Of a DNA stretch of 56,748 bases, positions 53,746 through 56,748 are shown piece by piece. Under the pieces are notes generated by a model that made no database searches, was not told the origin of the DNA, and saw only the letters and a list, made by a program, of their open reading frames with translations. The stretch covers positions 1 to 56,748 of the forward strand of contig JADFAL010000045.1 of NCBI GenBank assembly GCA_015665275.1. Direction: 5' to 3'. Source of the stretch: Flavobacteriales bacterium (GTDB taxonomy: Bacteria; Bacteroidota; Bacteroidia; Flavobacteriales_D; Crocinitomicaceae). The position numbers were made by a program, and so were the translations under genes. How positions within the stretch are numbered: position 1 is the stretch's first letter; each line of letters opens with the position of its first letter.

Positions 53746-54454
53746 TATGCTTGTAAATTTCAAACAGACCCTCAAGGGTCAAATTTTCGACTGCAAAGAT
53801 GTTATTTTTTCCCTGTATATCAAAGAACTTAGCATCTCCACCGGTCATAAAAAAGGTTAAGCTCTGAAACTGCGATTCGTAGTAGCTTACGAGTCCTTCT
53901 ATCTCGGCACGCATTCCATTGATAACACCGGACTGCATACTTGTTTTGGTGTCCTTACCAACGATGGAAGTTGCAGTTTTATTGGATAGCAGTGGTAAAT
54001 TTTCTGTGTATTCGTTTAAGGATTTGTATCTCAAGTTGATTCCCGGAGCAATGGAACCACCTAAATAGCCTTCTGTTTTGTTAACGATGTCAAATTTGAT
54101 ACACGTACCGATATCGATAGATACACCGTAGTTTGTTTCCATTTTGGAGGCCACGGCCACGGCATTGCACAAACGATCCATACCTAGTGTTTTTGGTGTT
54201 CCATAGTTATTAGGAATGGGGATGGGGGTTGTGGGGGAGATGATCAGTCCTGGCTTTAATTGCAACAATTGTTCGGAAATTTCCGAGGCGATAACAGAAG
54301 AAATAGCCAGTTGAGTGCTGTTTGAATGGGCGATAGCATTTTTTAATGCATCCAATTCATTATGATCAAACCGTTGTACGCGAATAAGTTGCTCGTTTTC
54401 GAAGCATCCGAGTTTGATATTGGTATTTCCGGCATCTACCACCAGTGTTTGCAT
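53738..54454 (-). CDS. coaX: Type III pantothenate kinase
   Basis: 238 residues from ATG at 54454 (MQTLVVDAGNTNIKLG). Motifs: DAGNTN for phosphate binding, LGMDRLCNAVAV, IDIGTCIKFDIV and YLGGSIAPGINLRYKSLNEYTENLP; MTGGDAKFF closes the second ATPase-fold half. It phosphorylates pantothenate, the first step to CoA, in the cytoplasm. The frame upstream of 54454 would cover the promoter. coaX followed by an outer-membrane protein and lptC is an arrangement I know from other Bacteroidota. Note GTCIKFD where GTAxTxD is most common, still within the family's spelling. Confidence 0.95.
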   Translation of the reverse strand: MQTLVVDAGNTNIKLGCFENEQLIRVQRFDHNELDALKNAIAHSNSTQLAISSVIASEISEQLLQLKPGLIISPTTPIPIPNNYGTPKTLGMDRLCNAVAVASKMETNYGVSIDIGTCIKFDIVNKTEGYLGGSIAPGINLRYKSLNEYTENLPLLSNKTATSIVGKDTKTSMQSGVINGMRAEIEGLVSYYESQFQSLTFFMTGGDAKFFDIQGKNNIFAVENLTLEGLFEIYKHNA

Positions 54455-54458
54455 GCCG

Positions 54459-54466
54459 CAAAGATA
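54459..54466 (-). promoter_or_regulatory. -7 element of coaX (leaderless)
   Basis: The minus strand reads TATCTTTG, exact TAnnTTTG, ending four bases before the ATG at 54454, the same layout as rbfA (TATCTTTG-CGAC-ATG against TATCTTTG-CGGC-ATG). Confidence 0.6.
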
Positions 54467-54514
54467 GCCAAGAAAAAAACTTTCTCTCACGCGATGAATT
54501 ATGAAAGAAGTTAT

Positions 54515-54522
54515 TATCTTTG
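54515..54522 (+). promoter_or_regulatory. -7 element for the tRNA-Phe gene
   Basis: TATCTTTG is an exact TAnnTTTG match about 50 bases before the tRNA. It faces away from the coaX promoter. Confidence 0.5.
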
Positions 54523-54571
54523 CCCTCGCCTTTACAAGGATTCAATGTCTAGGTAATCGCGCAAGTAGGTT

Positions 54572-54644
54572 GGTGATATAGCTCAGTTGGTAGAGCAATG
54601 GACTGAAAATCCATGTGTCCCTGGTTCGATTCCGGGTATCACCA
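54572..54644 (+). tRNA. tRNA-Phe (GAA)
   Basis: 73 bases with a full cloverleaf: acceptor GGTGATA/TATCACC, D-arm GCTC/GAGC, anticodon stem ATGGA/TCCAT with loop CTGAAAA (anticodon GAA at 54605-54607), T-arm CCTGG/CCGGG with TTCGATT, discriminator A. The CCA end is not encoded. Its own promoter candidate lies at 54515 and a terminator follows at once. Confidence 0.97.
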
Positions 54645-54651
54645 CGAAACG

Positions 54652-54685
54652 AATCCCTTGTCAGTATTACTGATGAGGGATTTTT
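54652..54685 (+). terminator. Intrinsic terminator of tRNA-Phe
   Basis: AATCCCT (54652-54658) pairs with AGGGATT (54676-54682) and the inner TCAGT with ACTGA, followed by T. Strong hairpin right after the tRNA. Confidence 0.85.
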
Positions 54686-54764
54686 GCTTTCTGGATGTTT
54701 TAGATGATAGTAACGTTTGTGAATTCATCGTTCAGTCATAAATATAAACGTGAATTTTGGTGAT

Positions 54765-54816
54765 ATACTTTACTTAGAGTAAGACCAACCTGAGGGGATT
54801 AGTGTAAAGTATTTTT
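54765..54816. other. Inverted repeat in the tRNA-to-DUF998 gap, with a short antisense frame
   Basis: ATACTTTAC (54765-54773) and GTAAAGTAT (54804-54812) are perfectly complementary, followed by TTTTT. The rest of the 332-base gap after the tRNA holds no gene with a normal start. On the minus strand 54774-54932 is open for 52 codons and reads KQNELTINEIERELKREISK then KEVYALTRKILYTNP, helical and charged like real protein, but it has no ATG, GTG or useful TTG and is cut upstream by a stop; it may be a gene remnant. Confidence 0.4.
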
Positions 54817-54976
54817 CGGGTTAATGCATAGACTTCTTTCTTGCTAATCTCGCGCTTCAATTCACGCTCAATCTCATTAATCGTTAGTTCGTTTTGCTTA
54901 GAGGGAAGACTTAGATTTGATTCTAATATGTATTACCGAATCCAATGAAATTTTTTAACTTCCATGTAAAGCCGTA

Positions 54977-55597
54977 ATGAAAAGTAGAGGTCATAACTAT
55001 TTTCGATTTCTCCCTATAATCGGGATATTGATTTTTGTGATGCTTTACTTAGTTGCCGCATCACTATACCCTGGCGGGTCCTCGGCCTTCCCAGAGAAGG
55101 ATGGTTTTGACTGGATTAATAGCTATTGGTGTAATTTAACGGAAAGCTACGCTATTAACGGAAAAGTGAATACAGCACGGCCATATGCTTTAAGCGGGGT
55201 TGTTATTTTGTGCATTAGTTTGACTCATTTCTTCTTTTTGTTTCCACGATACTTTGAACTGAAATCCCCTTGGGACACAATAGTTGCGTTCTCAGGTCTG
55301 CTTGCATGTATTTTTGCCCTTTTAATTCACACAGAACTTCACGATATTATGGCAATAATGGCTTCAGTATTTGGTTCATTTACAGTGATTGCCCTTTTTT
55401 TTGGGCTGCGAAAATCCGGGTGGTATCATTTTATCTGGACAGGTGTTGTTTGTCTCATTCTCGTTGCAGGGAACGGATATGTTTATTTTTCAAGGAACTA
55501 CGCCGAATTACTTCCATTGATTCAGAAAATTACATTCGCTATTGTTTTGCTCTGGTTTTTGTCTTTGAATTTTACATTTCGACCCAATTCAGAGTAA
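54977..55597 (+). CDS. DUF998-like membrane protein
   Basis: 206 residues with six or so transmembrane helices. The first loop has LYPGGSSAFPEKDGFDWINSYWCNLTESYAING, with KVNTARPYALSGVVIL next, a highly conserved pattern in a Bacteroidota membrane family close to DUF998. Pro, Cys, Asn and Trp in this loop may be functional. Function unknown. Stands alone between the tRNA and the deacylase gene. Confidence 0.8.
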   Translation: MKSRGHNYFRFLPIIGILIFVMLYLVAASLYPGGSSAFPEKDGFDWINSYWCNLTESYAINGKVNTARPYALSGVVILCISLTHFFFLFPRYFELKSPWDTIVAFSGLLACIFALLIHTELHDIMAIMASVFGSFTVIALFFGLRKSGWYHFIWTGVVCLILVAGNGYVYFSRNYAELLPLIQKITFAIVLLWFLSLNFTFRPNSE

Positions 55598-55692
55598 AGC
55601 AGGGAGGCAGTTGGTTTAATAGGTTAGGTGTTATATTTCATCGAGTCTCACACTCTGATCTAAACTCTCATTTCACTTAGGTTTGAAAAACT

Positions 55693-56658
55693 TCAAGAGA
55701 GAATTGCGATATGTGCAATAGCATCTCCTTGGGTTACAATTGGTGAATGATTTAAGCAAATAATATAGCCATCGATAGAAGCTTTTACTTTTCTTTCAAA
55801 GAGCCCGTAAGGATCAGTGATGGTGCCAATCACATCTCCTTTAGCAATGTGACTTCCATTGTGCACAAATGAACGATACATTCCCGAATAGTTGGCACGA
55901 ACCCACTTGGAGTCTTTAAAGATTACTGGATCGTCATTTAATTGTTGATATGAATCGTAATCCTTGGGCATGCTTTTTACACCGAGGTGATCAAGTACGT
56001 TTAGCAAACCTGATAAACCTGATATGGTTACCTGACGGTTTAGATCTAAAGACTTTCCTCCTTCAAACAAGAGCACTTTTTTTCCGAGTTTCGAAGCTGA
56101 ATCCCGATATGATTTTTCGCGTTGTGATGAATACTTAATGAACTTGGTTCCAAAGACTTTGGCCAAATCAATAACTTCTTCATCGTTGCCAGAAATACGA
56201 ATTTGGGAGTAATTAAATCGATCAGCGCCTCCCGTATGGTAGTCGATACAGTAATCTGCATGTACCACAAGTTCATTCATAAAAACGTGTGCAAACTTAC
56301 TGGCCAAAGTTCCCGACTTACTTCCTGGAAAAGAACGATTCAAATCGCGCCCATCTGGAAACTCCCTGGTTTTAATGATGAAACCAAACACATTGAGAAC
56401 CGGCACACAAATGATCATACCGTAATCGGGTTGGTTAAATTTATTCGCGATAAACTGGCGAACAATTTCAACGCCATTTACCTCATCGCCGTGTATTCCA
56501 GCACTAACAAGTACACAAGGACCATCTTTTTTGGCGCGACTTACAATTACAGGAACTTCAATTTTAGTTCTCGTGTGAAGTCGTGCAATTTCAAGACTCA
56601 AATGATGCGTTTTTCCCGGTCGAATAATTTCGCCAAGTACCTTTATCTCTTCAGGCAT
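55693..56658 (-). CDS. Succinylglutamate desuccinylase/aspartoacylase family deacylase
   Basis: 321 residues. Zinc-binding motifs are visible: GIHGDEVNG (H and E, about 54-62) and CIDYHTGG (H, about 138-144), with GRDLNRSFPG (about 103-112) for substrate carboxylate binding. The C-terminal part (about 245-320; GSHIAKGDVIGTITDPYGLFERKVKASIDGYII) is a barrel-sandwich hybrid fold as in other AstE/AspA-like proteins. They deacylate N-acyl amino acids; in many bacteria such a gene is next to rimK-type ATP-grasp ligase genes. The 90 bases upstream to the window end (56659-56748) show no start of another gene. Confidence 0.92.
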   Translation of the reverse strand: MPEEIKVLGEIIRPGKTHHLSLEIARLHTRTKIEVPVIVSRAKKDGPCVLVSAGIHGDEVNGVEIVRQFIANKFNQPDYGMIICVPVLNVFGFIIKTREFPDGRDLNRSFPGSKSGTLASKFAHVFMNELVVHADYCIDYHTGGADRFNYSQIRISGNDEEVIDLAKVFGTKFIKYSSQREKSYRDSASKLGKKVLLFEGGKSLDLNRQVTISGLSGLLNVLDHLGVKSMPKDYDSYQQLNDDPVIFKDSKWVRANYSGMYRSFVHNGSHIAKGDVIGTITDPYGLFERKVKASIDGYIICLNHSPIVTQGDAIAHIAILS

Positions 56659-56748
56659 CTGTGTGTTAAATTAAATTTGTCCTTTTCAGACTGCTTCAAC
56701 ATTTAAAGTCCGTTGATTCGTCTATCAAAAAGTGATTTTAGCAATCAA

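Overview
The window looks like chromosomal DNA of a marine or freshwater Flavobacteriales bacterium (phylum Bacteroidota), possibly of the Crocinitomicaceae/Cryomorphaceae type. Evidence: secreted proteins with type IX secretion (T9SS) C-terminal signals, an uppS-bamA-skp-skp-murI block, a stand-alone atpD-atpC pair, a coaX operon leading into lptC, and promoters of the Bacteroidota type (TTTG ... TAnnTTTG) with no obvious Shine-Dalgarno sequences. The genus assignment is inference. I saw no rRNA, CRISPR array, insertion sequence, integrase or prophage. Most of the window is ordinary core genome with small lineage-specific genes between.

Layout. 1-8.8 kb: the 5' part of a large fibronectin-III/adhesin-like T9SS protein (minus strand, cut by the window edge), an SDR-family protein, a small lipoprotein, a choice-of-anchor L surface protein and an M23 peptidase. 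8.8-15.1 kb: an MsbA-like ABC exporter divergent from rbfA, a LolC/E-like permease that seems to use an ATT start, a lipoprotein, then atpD-atpC with a clear terminator. 15.2-20.7 kb: cell-envelope block uppS, bamA, two skp/ompH paralogues, murI. 20.7-25.6 kb: truncated globin, acyltransferase, and the sulfate-assimilation operon DUF2061-cysH-cysD-cysN behind a palindromic operator candidate. 25.7-29.1 kb: LemA, two tandem small membrane paralogues, aroA overlapping a Crp/Fnr regulator.

29.1-38.2 kb: mostly minus-strand small genes: a secreted protein with a short T9SS-like tail, TfoX-like protein, two-domain signalling or modification genes (GNAT, 2OG-Fe oxygenase), lipoproteins, HEAT-repeat protein, a lipoprotein-TetR pair with a palindromic operator, gamma-carbonic anhydrase, and a FabH-like ketosynthase. 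38.4-48 kb: a large helical protein of unknown function, ChaN-like protein, AlkD-like glycosylase, lipoprotein, GNAT, kbl, a second choice-of-anchor L protein, pirin. 48-56.7 kb: a UspA gene with an in-frame stop, the minus-strand operon coaX-OMP-TPR-lptC-TPR, tRNA-Phe, a DUF998-like membrane protein and an AstE/AspA-type deacylase.

The most notable signals are: several genes whose -7 promoter element ends only 3-6 bases before the ATG, implying leaderless mRNAs; the ATT start; the UspA nonsense codon; the cys-operon operator; and the duplicated TPR genes flanking lptC, which share a 55-bp identical tract. I did not find a convincing entirely new multi-gene system.
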